A stretch of 64,000 nucleotides of DNA. Origin: Defluviimonas salinarum. GTDB lineage: Bacteria; Pseudomonadota; Alphaproteobacteria; Rhodobacterales; Rhodobacteraceae. This document shows positions 29,336-37,943 of the stretch, one piece after another. Location of the stretch: assembly GCF_026013545.1 (NCBI RefSeq), contig NZ_JAPDOG010000005.1:124001-188000 (forward strand), given 5' to 3'. The notes beneath the pieces were generated by a model. The model had not been told where the DNA came from, made no database searches, and was given only the letters and a program-made list of their open reading frames with translations. Each line of letters starts with the position of its first letter. Position 1 is the stretch's first letter. Made by a program: the position numbers and the translations under genes.

Positions 29336-30619
29336 ATGACCGAGGGCGACACCCGGAACAGCCAGCGCATGGGGCCTGATTCGCTCGGCTGCGGCCCGCA
29401 TATCCCGGCGCTGTCGGAATCCTCGCGGCCGCTGCGCCAGCAGATCTTCGAACGGGTGCGCGCCGCGGGCTCGATCCCCCGGGTTCAGGTCGCCAAGGAG
29501 CTGGCGATCAGCCCCGCGACGGTCACCACGCTCACCTCCGAGCTGATCGAGATGGGGCTCGTCGAGGAGATCCAGGCCCCGCGCGACGGCGAATCTGGTC
29601 GCGGCCGGCCTGCCGTGGCGCTGGGCGTGCGCGCGTCGGCGCATCTCGTGGCGGGGATCAAGCTCGCGGAGCGCGAGAACACCGCCGTGATCGTCGACTT
29701 CGCCGGCAACCTCATTGCCGACCTCGCGGCTCCGCGGCAGTCGCAAGTGATGGAATTGCCAGCGCTGGTCGAAACGATCGACGATTTGCTCGCGCGGATC
29801 TGCGCCAAGGCCGGAATCACCCGCGATGCATTGAGCGCCGTCGGCCTCGGCGTGCCGGGTTTCGTCGATGCCGCAGACGGGGTGGCGCATTGGTCGCCGA
29901 TCCTCGTCGCGCGGCATGTGCCGCTTGCCCGCGCGGTCGAGGCGCGGCTCGGCCTGCCGGTCCGGGTCGACAACGACGCCAACCTCGTGACGCTCGCCGA
30001 GCTCTGGTTCGGCGCCGGGCGGCGGCTCTCGGATTTCGCGGTGGTGACGATCGAGCATGGCGTCGGCATGGGCTTCGTGCTCAACCACCGGATCTATCGC
30101 GGCGCCCGCGGGCTCGGGATGGAGCTTGGCCATACCAAGGTGCAGCTCGACGGCGCGCTCTGCCGCTGCGGCCAGCGCGGGTGCCTCGAGGCCTATGTCG
30201 CCGACTACGCGCTCGCCCGCGAGGCGACGACCGCGCTGAACTGGACCAGCCGCGAGACGCAGTCGACGAACATGCTGCTCGAAAGCCTCTATGACCATGC
30301 CAAGGCGGGCAACGCTGCGGCGCGCTCGATCTTCCACCGTGCCGGCCGGTTTCTCGCGCTCGGGCTCGCCAATGTCGTGAACCTCTTCGATCCCGAGCTG
30401 ATCATCCTGTCGGGTGAGCGGATGCGCTACGACTACCTCTACGCCAACGAGACTCTGGCCGAGATCCAGGCGCTGGCGCTCAACACCGGCCGTCCCGTCC
30501 CGAAGATCGAGATCCATGCCTGGGGCGATCTCCTCTGGGCACATGGCGCGGCGGCGCTCGCGCTCTCGGCGGTGACCGAGGGATTGCTGGCGCCGGGCCG
30601 CGAGATCGCGGCGCAATGA
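29336..30619 (+). CDS. xylR: ROK-family transcriptional repressor XylR
   Basis: Predicted to repress the divergent xyl operon and release it on binding xylose. The 427-residue protein has an N-terminal winged helix (RQQIFERVRAAGSIPRVQVA, then ISPATVTTLTSELIEMGLV), a ROK sugar-kinase-like domain with VGLGVPGFVD and VDNDANL, and the zinc motif CRCGQRGCLE. ATP-site residues appear degenerate, as expected of a regulator. Its stop overlaps the next gene by four bases, so that gene is co-translated with it. Confidence 0.92.
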   Translation: MTEGDTRNSQRMGPDSLGCGPHIPALSESSRPLRQQIFERVRAAGSIPRVQVAKELAISPATVTTLTSELIEMGLVEEIQAPRDGESGRGRPAVALGVRASAHLVAGIKLAERENTAVIVDFAGNLIADLAAPRQSQVMELPALVETIDDLLARICAKAGITRDALSAVGLGVPGFVDAADGVAHWSPILVARHVPLARAVEARLGLPVRVDNDANLVTLAELWFGAGRRLSDFAVVTIEHGVGMGFVLNHRIYRGARGLGMELGHTKVQLDGALCRCGQRGCLEAYVADYALAREATTALNWTSRETQSTNMLLESLYDHAKAGNAAARSIFHRAGRFLALGLANVVNLFDPELIILSGERMRYDYLYANETLAEIQALALNTGRPVPKIEIHAWGDLLWAHGAAALALSAVTEGLLAPGREIAAQ

Positions 30620-32136
30620 GGGCGCTGCTGACCGCGCTGGTTTTCGCCTTTCCGGCCGGTGCAGAGCCTGTTTTCGTCGACCGCGCCCCGGGCTTGCCCG
30701 CGCCGCATGTCTATGACGGCGGCTGGGAGCATTTCGTCGGCGGCGGGGTCGCGGTCCTCGACTGCAACGCCGACGCACGGCCCGATCTCTTCGCCGCCGG
30801 GGGGGCGAACCCGGCGCGGCTCTTCGTCAACAGTACGCCCGGTCCAGGGCAGCCGATCACCTTTTCCAAGGGCGCGCTGGCTGAGATGACCGGAGTAACA
30901 GGCGCCTATCCCCTAGATATCGACGGCGACGGCTGGCTCGACCTCGCCGTGCTGCGGGTCGGGACTGACCAGCTTTTGCGCGGCGCGCCGGATTGCCGCT
31001 TTACCGATGCGACCGCCGACTGGGGCCTTGCGCCGCGTGACGCCTGGACCACCGCGTTCTCTGCGACCTGGGAGCCGGGGCAGGATTTGCCGACCCTCGC
31101 CTTCGGCCATTATGTGGACCGGGCCAATCCCGAGGGGCCGTTCGGAGCCTGCAATACATCCGACCTCTACCGGCCCAACGGCCACCACTACGGCCTGCCC
31201 GAGGTGATCGCGCCCGGTTTCTGCGCGCTGTCGATGCTGATCAGCGACTGGCGGCGGATCGGTGTGCCCGAACTGAGGATCTCCAACGACCGCCACTATT
31301 ATGTACGCGGCGGCTACGAGCAGATGTTCCGGCTCAACCCGCTCGTCGAGCGGCAGGAGGATTGGCCGAAGGTCTCGCTCTGGGGCATGGGAATCGCCAG
31401 CGGCGACGTGACCGGCGACGGGCTGCCGGAAGTGATGTTGACCTCGATGGGCGACCAGCTCCTGCAGATCAACACCGGCACGGGGTTCACCGACGCGCCC
31501 TATGAGATCGGCACCTATGCCCATGTCCCGTTTCTCGGCGACGACGGCAGGCCCTCGACCGGCTGGCATGCCGAGTTCGGCGATATCGACAACGACGGGC
31601 GCGCGGATCTCTTCATCGCGAAGGGCAATGTCGACCAGATGCCGTCGAATGCGATCAACGATCCGAACAACCTCCTGATGCAGGGGCCGGACGGACATTT
31701 CACCGAAGCCGCGGAGGCGGCGGGGATCGCCACGACCGAGCGCTCGCGCGGCGCGGCGCTCGCCGATCTCAATGGCGACGGGCGGCTCGACATCGTCGTC
31801 GTCAACCGCCGCGCGCCGATGGAGATCTGGCAAAACGCCACCGAAATCACCGGGCATTGGGCCGGAGTAGAGCCTGTTTTTGCCCAGAACACCCGAGCGG
31901 TCGGGGCGTGGCTGGAGGTCCGGACCGGTGACGGGGAACAGGCGCGCGAGGTGACGGTCGGCGGCGGTCACGCCGGTGGACAGGCCGGGCCGGTGCATTT
32001 CGGGCTCGGCGACGCGACCACTGCAGAGCTTCGCATCATCTGGCCGAACGGGACCCAGTCGGAGTGGGCTTCGATCCCTCTCGACCGGGTCACCCGGGTC
32101 GCGCCCGACGGACGCGGTCTTAAGCTCGGGCTCTAG
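30616..32136 (+). CDS. Secreted CRTAC1-family FG-GAP/ASPIC-UnbV protein
   Basis: A 506-residue exported protein of unknown role. After a signal peptide (cut near GAEP, residue 17) come repeated FG-GAP/VCBS calcium-binding loops: DCNADARPD (49-57), DIDGDGWLD (101-109), then DVTGDGLPE, DIDNDGRAD and DLNGDGRLD. A C-terminal UnbV segment (VGAWLEVRTGDGEQ, RIIWPNGTQSEW) completes a seven-bladed propeller type. The start overlaps the xylR stop (ATGA). The stop shares a CTAG with the convergent diheme peroxidase. Confidence 0.88.
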   Translation: MRALLTALVFAFPAGAEPVFVDRAPGLPAPHVYDGGWEHFVGGGVAVLDCNADARPDLFAAGGANPARLFVNSTPGPGQPITFSKGALAEMTGVTGAYPLDIDGDGWLDLAVLRVGTDQLLRGAPDCRFTDATADWGLAPRDAWTTAFSATWEPGQDLPTLAFGHYVDRANPEGPFGACNTSDLYRPNGHHYGLPEVIAPGFCALSMLISDWRRIGVPELRISNDRHYYVRGGYEQMFRLNPLVERQEDWPKVSLWGMGIASGDVTGDGLPEVMLTSMGDQLLQINTGTGFTDAPYEIGTYAHVPFLGDDGRPSTGWHAEFGDIDNDGRADLFIAKGNVDQMPSNAINDPNNLLMQGPDGHFTEAAEAAGIATTERSRGAALADLNGDGRLDIVVVNRRAPMEIWQNATEITGHWAGVEPVFAQNTRAVGAWLEVRTGDGEQAREVTVGGGHAGGQAGPVHFGLGDATTAELRIIWPNGTQSEWASIPLDRVTRVAPDGRGLKLGL

Positions 32137-33443
32137 CGCTCCACCGGCAAACCGCTTGGAACCGTCCCCGGTACGCCGAGCCGGCCCTTGATCGCGGCGG
32201 GATCACTGAGGGTGTCGAGAAAGGTGAGAATCGCAGCAATCTCCTCGGACGAAAGCGTCCGGCCCGGCTGCACCGCGGCTTCGATCTCAGCCACCTCGTC
32301 GGCCGAGCCGAGCACGGCCCAGTCGGGCTTCGTCGCGTCGAGACCGGGCAGAACCGCCTGACTGCGATCGTAGTCACCGAGCCCCACGGCGGGATCGGCA
32401 TGATGCGCAAGGAAGGCCGCAAGGTCTGACCACGCCCCGGCATGGCCCCAGGGCCCGGTCGCGGTGACATTGCGCAGGGACGGCGTGCGGAACGCATAGG
32501 CGTCTTCGGAACGGTTCGTCACCCGCATCCGGCCGGTATCGCGGGAATGGCGCTCGAACCGTTCGGCCTTGCCGGGACCGAGTTGCGGCTCTCCCATCGC
32601 GTGAAAGCCGTGGTCGGTCTGGAACGGTCCGGAATGGCACTCGGAACACCCCGCGTCTCCGTAAAACAGCGCCATGCCCTCGGCCGCGCGTTCGGCAAGC
32701 GGCACCCCTCCGCGCAGCATCCTGTCAAAGGCGGAATCGTCGGCCCGCCATTCGACGGCGATGAAGCCTGCGATGGCATTGGAGATATCGGTGAAGGCGA
32801 TCTCTCGACCCGCCGCGATCTCCGGATAGGCAGCGGCGAACATCTCGCGATAGGCGGGAATTGCCGCGACGCGCTTCGACAGGATGTCCCAGGCACCGCC
32901 TTCCCCGGTGATCAGGCCCTCGCGCACCGCGGTCGAGACGTCGTTCTCTTGATAATGCCCCGCCATCTCGTCGGCGGACAACACCGGGAACATCGTCTGT
33001 GCCGACAGAACCGAGGCGAAGCCCGCGACCATCTCCTCCTCCAGCGGGGTCCTGAACCCGGAGGGTCGCGACGGATCGGCCTCGATCCGGCCGTCGTGAA
33101 AGAGCACGGTGAACTCGCGCGCGCCAAGATTGAAGAGCGCCGGCGCATTCCGGGGAATCCGTTGTTCCGGCGGATTCTCAGGATCGGCGCGGCGATCGGG
33201 GCCGAGGCCGATCCCGCCCTCGCCAAGTCCGAGCGAGAGCCCGTCGGAGGTCGCGAACCGCGGATGGTGGCAGGTCGCGCAGGAGATGTTGCGGTTGCCC
33301 GACAGGATCGGATCATAGAAGAGCAACTGGCCGAGCCGGGATTCCGCCTCCGGCACCAACAGGAAATCGGCATCTGACACCGGCGCCGGCATCTCGGCAC
33401 GCACGGCCGTCGCGGCGAGGGCGAGTACAGCGGCAAGGCGCAT
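32133..33443 (-). CDS. Diheme cytochrome c peroxidase / MauG-type enzyme
   Basis: A 436-residue periplasmic protein: signal peptide (MRLAAVLALAATAVRA), two c-type haem sites CATCH (55-59) and CSECH (266-270), and the family stretch FHDGRIEADPSRPSG (116-130). Relatives either reduce hydrogen peroxide or, as MauG and MbnH, use bis-Fe(IV) haem to modify a partner protein. Which applies cannot be read here. The start at 33443 gives the signal peptide; a longer frame upstream adds 49 unrelated residues. It meets the CRTAC1 gene tail to tail. Confidence 0.88.
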   Translation of the reverse strand: MRLAAVLALAATAVRAEMPAPVSDADFLLVPEAESRLGQLLFYDPILSGNRNISCATCHHPRFATSDGLSLGLGEGGIGLGPDRRADPENPPEQRIPRNAPALFNLGAREFTVLFHDGRIEADPSRPSGFRTPLEEEMVAGFASVLSAQTMFPVLSADEMAGHYQENDVSTAVREGLITGEGGAWDILSKRVAAIPAYREMFAAAYPEIAAGREIAFTDISNAIAGFIAVEWRADDSAFDRMLRGGVPLAERAAEGMALFYGDAGCSECHSGPFQTDHGFHAMGEPQLGPGKAERFERHSRDTGRMRVTNRSEDAYAFRTPSLRNVTATGPWGHAGAWSDLAAFLAHHADPAVGLGDYDRSQAVLPGLDATKPDWAVLGSADEVAEIEAAVQPGRTLSSEEIAAILTFLDTLSDPAAIKGRLGVPGTVPSGLPVER

Positions 33444-33576
33444 GGCGAATCCTCCCGTTGCCAGTGATACCGGAGGGCGCGCGCTGGCGATACGGCCGCC
33501 AGCGGCGATCCGGCCTGCGGGTTGCCGACGGGCTCGGGACGGGCGAACATACCGGTGCGGCGGAACGGGGACGACG

Positions 33577-34413
33577 ATGGCCACCACCACGGTCTACATC
33601 ATGCAGCTGATCCTCGCGGTCTGGAACGCGATGGATGATCGCCATCTTGGGCTGATCGCGGCCGGCGTCGCCTTCTACATGATGTTCGCGCTCTTCCCCG
33701 GCATGGCTGCCACGATCGCGATCTGGGGCTTCTTTTCCGACCCGGCGGTGATGCGCGAATACCTCGGTTCGGTGAGCCACCTGATCCCGGCCGCCGCCTA
33801 TGGGCTGATCGAGGCGCAGCTCAATTCCTTGCTTCTCGCCACGCCGAAGACGCTTGGCTGGACCACGGCCATCTCGCTCGCCATCGCCTTTTATTCGATC
33901 CACAACGGCGTGGCGGCGCTCATCTCCGGGCTCAACGCGATCCATGTCCGCCGGCACCGGCCAGGCCTCATGCGCTGGCTGGTCTCCATCGGTATGACGT
34001 TCGCCCTGATCGCGGTCTTTCTCACCGCGCTCGCGACCGTCGTGATGGTGCCGGTGATCCTCAATTTCCTCGAACTCGGTCCGGTCGAGGGGTTCATCCT
34101 GCGCTACCTGCCCTGGACGGCGATGTTCCTCGTCGTCCTCATCGTGCTCGGCCTCTTCTACCGCTGGGGGCCGACGATGGACACGGCACCGCATTCGTGG
34201 ATCACGCCTGGCGGGTTGCTCGCCGCGATCCTCTGGGCCGCGGCGTCGATGGCCTTCTCGGTCTACCTGGAGAATTTCGGCGCCTATAACCGGATCTACG
34301 GTTCGATCGGAGCGGCGATCGCGCTTCTGATGTGGCTCTATATCTCGGCCTTCATCGTGCTTCTCGGCGCGGCGGTGAACGAGGAACACGACCGGCTGAG
34401 ACGCCTTCAGTAA
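33577..34413 (+). CDS. YihY/virulence factor BrkB family membrane protein
   Basis: A 278-residue inner-membrane protein with six predicted helices and the family signatures AAGVAFYMMFALFPGMAA, LISGLNAIH, GLFYRWGP, NRIYGSIGAAIALLMWLY and the GAAVNEE end. Once mis-annotated as ribonuclease BN; its true role is unknown. The start at 33577 follows AACGGGG. Transcribed divergently from the diheme gene; it overlaps the tamB end by seven bases on the other strand. Confidence 0.9.
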   Translation: MATTTVYIMQLILAVWNAMDDRHLGLIAAGVAFYMMFALFPGMAATIAIWGFFSDPAVMREYLGSVSHLIPAAAYGLIEAQLNSLLLATPKTLGWTTAISLAIAFYSIHNGVAALISGLNAIHVRRHRPGLMRWLVSIGMTFALIAVFLTALATVVMVPVILNFLELGPVEGFILRYLPWTAMFLVVLIVLGLFYRWGPTMDTAPHSWITPGGLLAAILWAAASMAFSVYLENFGAYNRIYGSIGAAIALLMWLYISAFIVLLGAAVNEEHDRLRRLQ

Positions 34414-37400
34414 TCGCGCTCCCAGAAGACGCCGATGCCGGTTCCGCCCTTGGAATCGACAGAACCGCGCGCCTTCAGGCCTTTCCGGATCTCGAAGTTG
34501 AGGTTGATCTCGCTCTTGCCACCCGAGCCGATCTCGACATCGGTGTAGAGCCGCTCGGAGACGTATTTCCCAGCGCGAAGCGCACCGGTGCCGTCTTCCG
34601 CCGCCGTCACGTCGAGATCGTCGAGCCCGATGCCGCCGCGCAGCCGAGACACCAGGCCTTCGCCGCCACCCCCCGCCAGCGTGGCGATCGCCGAAGCGAG
34701 CTGCGCCGCCTGGAAGGGCGAGAGATTGTCGAGGCCGCGCCCGAACAGAAGCTGCGCCACGACCTCTTCCTCGGGCAGCTCGGGCGAGGAGAGGAAGTGG
34801 ATCTCTGGTTCGGAGGCCTCTCCTTCGATCACGATCGTCGCGGTGATGCCGTCGCTTTCGCTCGACGCCGCGAAGCGGACATAGGGGGTCAGCGCGCCCT
34901 GCAGCTCCACCAGTCCCTCGTCGATGCTGAACCGCTTGCCGAGAATGTCGAGCCGGCCGCGGATGAGATCGAATCGCCCCGACGGCACGATATTGGCGGT
35001 GGTTCCGGTCAGCCGCAGCGTGCCGCCCAACTCGGCATCGAGTCCGCGGCCGCGCACGAAGATCCGGCCCGGGGCCGAAACCGTGAGATCGACATTGTAG
35101 ACCGGCCCGCCTTCGCGGCGCTCGCTGGACGGACCAGCCATTTTCCGGGTGTCGCGCACCGCGGCGGGATCGTTGACATGGCGCAGCCCGGTAAGGGTGG
35201 GTCGGCTGCCGAAACCGGTCGAAGGGATGCGGACCTCGGTGCGGTCCAGGTTGATCGCCCCGGCGATCGTGGCGCCGCCGAGGAACGGGCCGGCGATCGA
35301 GACAGTGCCGTCGATGAAGGTCTCGTAGAGATCGGGATCGCGAAGCCGGACGCCGGCGAGCCGGAGCGTGAGATCGCCCTGGAAGGGCGGCGTCAGCGCC
35401 ACCGGGCCCGAGACTTCGATCCGCCCGCCGCCGCGGACATTGGCGCCGCCCGAAAGGTTGGCGCGGCCTCCGGCAAGATCGGCGGCGACGTCGAGCCCTT
35501 CCATCTCGAACCCGAAGGTCGGGGCCACGAGCCGGGCGCCGGACAGGGCGATCCGGCCCTGGAGGGATTCAAGGCGGACCGGGCCGCTCAGGCGCAGGTC
35601 GAAGCTGACTGGCCCGTCGATGTTGCGCGGCGCGAGAAGCGGGTTGAGGATCGCCGATTGCGTACCGCCCCGAATGCCGACGTCGGCGGTGCTGAGGTCC
35701 CGCGCGATGCGCCCGGCGATATCGGCCGACGTGGCGCCAGGACCGTTGCCGGAAAGGTCGACATCGTATCCGTCGGCGGATTCGGTGACGCGGCCCTCGA
35801 GGGTCAGGGGGCCGGGGAAGCCGGGCGCCAGAAGCGCCATGTCGTTGAGCCGCGCCGCGATGTCGACTCGCCGAACGTCATCCTCGATGCTGCCCGTCGC
35901 CTCCAGCCGGAGCTGCGGGTTGTCGAGTTCGAACGTATCGATTTCGACCCGGCCCTCCTCCTCGGCGATCGACAGGCTGAGTGTCGAGGCGCCCGCAAGA
36001 AGGCGGTCGGCAGTGGGCTCGCCGATACCGAGGCCGCTGGCCGAGGCGTCGAGCGTGATCTGGCGGCGCTTGCCGGTCCCGATGAGCCGGGCGTCCGCTT
36101 TCATCGCGCCGCGATACTTCGCCCCGAGTGCGCCAAGATCGGCGAAATCGAGTGTCGCGGTCACGTCGCTCGCCTCGCTGCCCAGATGGCCCGAGGCCGA
36201 GGCGATCAGCGTGGTGGCGGACAGGTCGAGGCTGCGTATCTCGATCCCCTCGGTGCCGCGGCTGACCGAGGCGGTGACCGTGGCGAGGCCTTCGAGCAGC
36301 CGGTCGAGCTCGGCCTGGCCGGCGCTGAGATCGCGCCCCTCGATCCGGCCTTCGAGGTCGAAGACCCCGGAAAGAAGACCGGTGGAACCCGAGACCTCGA
36401 GGTTCGCCGCCCCGCCGAGCTGACGCCCCGCGAGGCCGGAGAACCGGCCCATGTCGGCGACCTCGGCGGTGACCCGACCGCCGAGCGTGAGGCCCTTGTC
36501 GGTGGTCTCGATGTTGAAGCCGCCGCTGGCGCCGTAGCCCTGCCCCTCCACGTCGAAGGACGGGATGGAGAGAGGCTCACCCCCCTGCCAGTGAAACATG
36601 ATCTTGCCGGCAAGATCCGGTCCGACGGCACTGGCGAGTGCCGGATCGGTGGGTTCGATCCCGTTGGCCGCGAACCCGACATGACCGCCGACGCGGGTCA
36701 CGCCGACACCGTCCGAACCGGGCCGGCCGATCCGCCCCGATCCGTCGAGCGAGACCGCGGCAATGGTCAGGTCGGCGCGGCGAAGACCATGAAGGTCGCC
36801 AGTGAGTTTCCAGCCGTCGCCCCTTTCCGCGCTGTAGCGCAGGCTGAGTTCGGCGGCGCGCAGATATGTCTTCTGGCCCGGCAGCGGCAGCAGCACCTCG
36901 CTGCCGTCGGTAAGGCCGATCCGGGTGGTCAGCGCCATCTGCAACGGCAGACCCGAGGGGGCGAGCGAGAGCCGGCCGCTGACATCGACACCGCGTGAAC
37001 CGATCACCAGCCGCGTCAGGTCAAGCTGGCCGGAGGGTGCGCGCCTTCCCTCGGCTTCGAGTGTGACATCGGGGCCGAAGAAGTCCTGGTATTCCGGCAG
37101 GAGCAGCGGCGCGATGTCGCCGCCGAGTGCGGCCCGGAACCGCCGCTCGGCAACGCCGTCTTCCGTGGCCACGGCAAGCAGCTCCACCTGGCCCTTGAGG
37201 CGCGGCGCACCGTCGGTCGAGAGCGTGATGTCGGTGCGGAAATCGTCGATGATGCCATCGCCGGCGATCGCAAGCTCGATCGAGGGCTTGCCCGGGAGCC
37301 CGATCAGGTTGGCGGCGATCCCGTCCGCGGCCTCGGCGACGAGCAGGTCGAGCGTCGCCTTGCGGGTCTCGTTGGCATAGCTGCCGGTCAGCGAGACCCT

Positions 37401-37943
37401 GCCCTCGCGCCCGTCGATCCGGGTGACGTTCAGATCAGCCGAGCCTTCGCCGCCAGCAAGCTGCATCGTCCCGTCGAGCGAGACTTCGGCGGCGGCGCCG
37501 AACAGCGCCTCGCCGAGCACCACGCGGTCGGCGTGGAGCTTGCCGATCGACACGCTGACCGGCAGTTCCGGCAGCGCGAAGCCCGAGGCCTCGGTCCGGC
37601 TCTTGCCCGACGAGGGCCGACGCGGCAGCTCGATCACCTCGGCGGTCATCTCGCTGATCTCGACCCGGCCCCGCAGGAGGGCGGACCGTTTCCAGCCGAT
37701 CGCGCCGCCACGGATCGTCAGCCACACGCCATCGGCATCGGCGATCGTCATCTGCTCGAACGTCGCGCGCGAGGACAGCGCGCCGGCGAAACCGTCGATC
37801 CGCACGGTGCGGCCGAGGCCGGAGAGGTTGTCCTCAAGAAAGCCGGTCAGGAAGTCGCGGTCGCGCTCGGGGCTCTCTTCCTCCTGTGCCGGGGCGACCA
37901 GAGGCAGGAGCGCGACCAGAAGGGAAAGAAGAAGCCGCCGCAT
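34407..37943 (-). CDS. tamB: Translocation and assembly module inner-membrane component TamB
   Basis: A 1178-residue giant anchored in the inner membrane that bridges the periplasm and works with TamA in outer-membrane protein assembly or lipid transfer. It has an N-terminal signal-anchor (MRRLLLSLLVALLPLVAPA), a long run of beta-strand-rich AsmA-like repeats over most of its length, and the C-terminal DUF490 domain ending GIGVFWERDY. It starts with an ATG sharing a base with the tamA stop (TGATG). Confidence 0.94.
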   Translation of the reverse strand: MRRLLLSLLVALLPLVAPAQEEESPERDRDFLTGFLEDNLSGLGRTVRIDGFAGALSSRATFEQMTIADADGVWLTIRGGAIGWKRSALLRGRVEISEMTAEVIELPRRPSSGKSRTEASGFALPELPVSVSIGKLHADRVVLGEALFGAAAEVSLDGTMQLAGGEGSADLNVTRIDGREGRVSLTGSYANETRKATLDLLVAEAADGIAANLIGLPGKPSIELAIAGDGIIDDFRTDITLSTDGAPRLKGQVELLAVATEDGVAERRFRAALGGDIAPLLLPEYQDFFGPDVTLEAEGRRAPSGQLDLTRLVIGSRGVDVSGRLSLAPSGLPLQMALTTRIGLTDGSEVLLPLPGQKTYLRAAELSLRYSAERGDGWKLTGDLHGLRRADLTIAAVSLDGSGRIGRPGSDGVGVTRVGGHVGFAANGIEPTDPALASAVGPDLAGKIMFHWQGGEPLSIPSFDVEGQGYGASGGFNIETTDKGLTLGGRVTAEVADMGRFSGLAGRQLGGAANLEVSGSTGLLSGVFDLEGRIEGRDLSAGQAELDRLLEGLATVTASVSRGTEGIEIRSLDLSATTLIASASGHLGSEASDVTATLDFADLGALGAKYRGAMKADARLIGTGKRRQITLDASASGLGIGEPTADRLLAGASTLSLSIAEEEGRVEIDTFELDNPQLRLEATGSIEDDVRRVDIAARLNDMALLAPGFPGPLTLEGRVTESADGYDVDLSGNGPGATSADIAGRIARDLSTADVGIRGGTQSAILNPLLAPRNIDGPVSFDLRLSGPVRLESLQGRIALSGARLVAPTFGFEMEGLDVAADLAGGRANLSGGANVRGGGRIEVSGPVALTPPFQGDLTLRLAGVRLRDPDLYETFIDGTVSIAGPFLGGATIAGAINLDRTEVRIPSTGFGSRPTLTGLRHVNDPAAVRDTRKMAGPSSERREGGPVYNVDLTVSAPGRIFVRGRGLDAELGGTLRLTGTTANIVPSGRFDLIRGRLDILGKRFSIDEGLVELQGALTPYVRFAASSESDGITATIVIEGEASEPEIHFLSSPELPEEEVVAQLLFGRGLDNLSPFQAAQLASAIATLAGGGGEGLVSRLRGGIGLDDLDVTAAEDGTGALRAGKYVSERLYTDVEIGSGGKSEINLNFEIRKGLKARGSVDSKGGTGIGVFWERDY

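Noticed and set aside
34332-36998. An 888-codon open frame on the plus strand opposite tamB, and similar long frames opposite addB, maeB and mutS
   Set aside because: These are antisense shadows of GC-rich genes, arginine/aspartate-rich with no domain match, while the minus-strand products match known families end to end.
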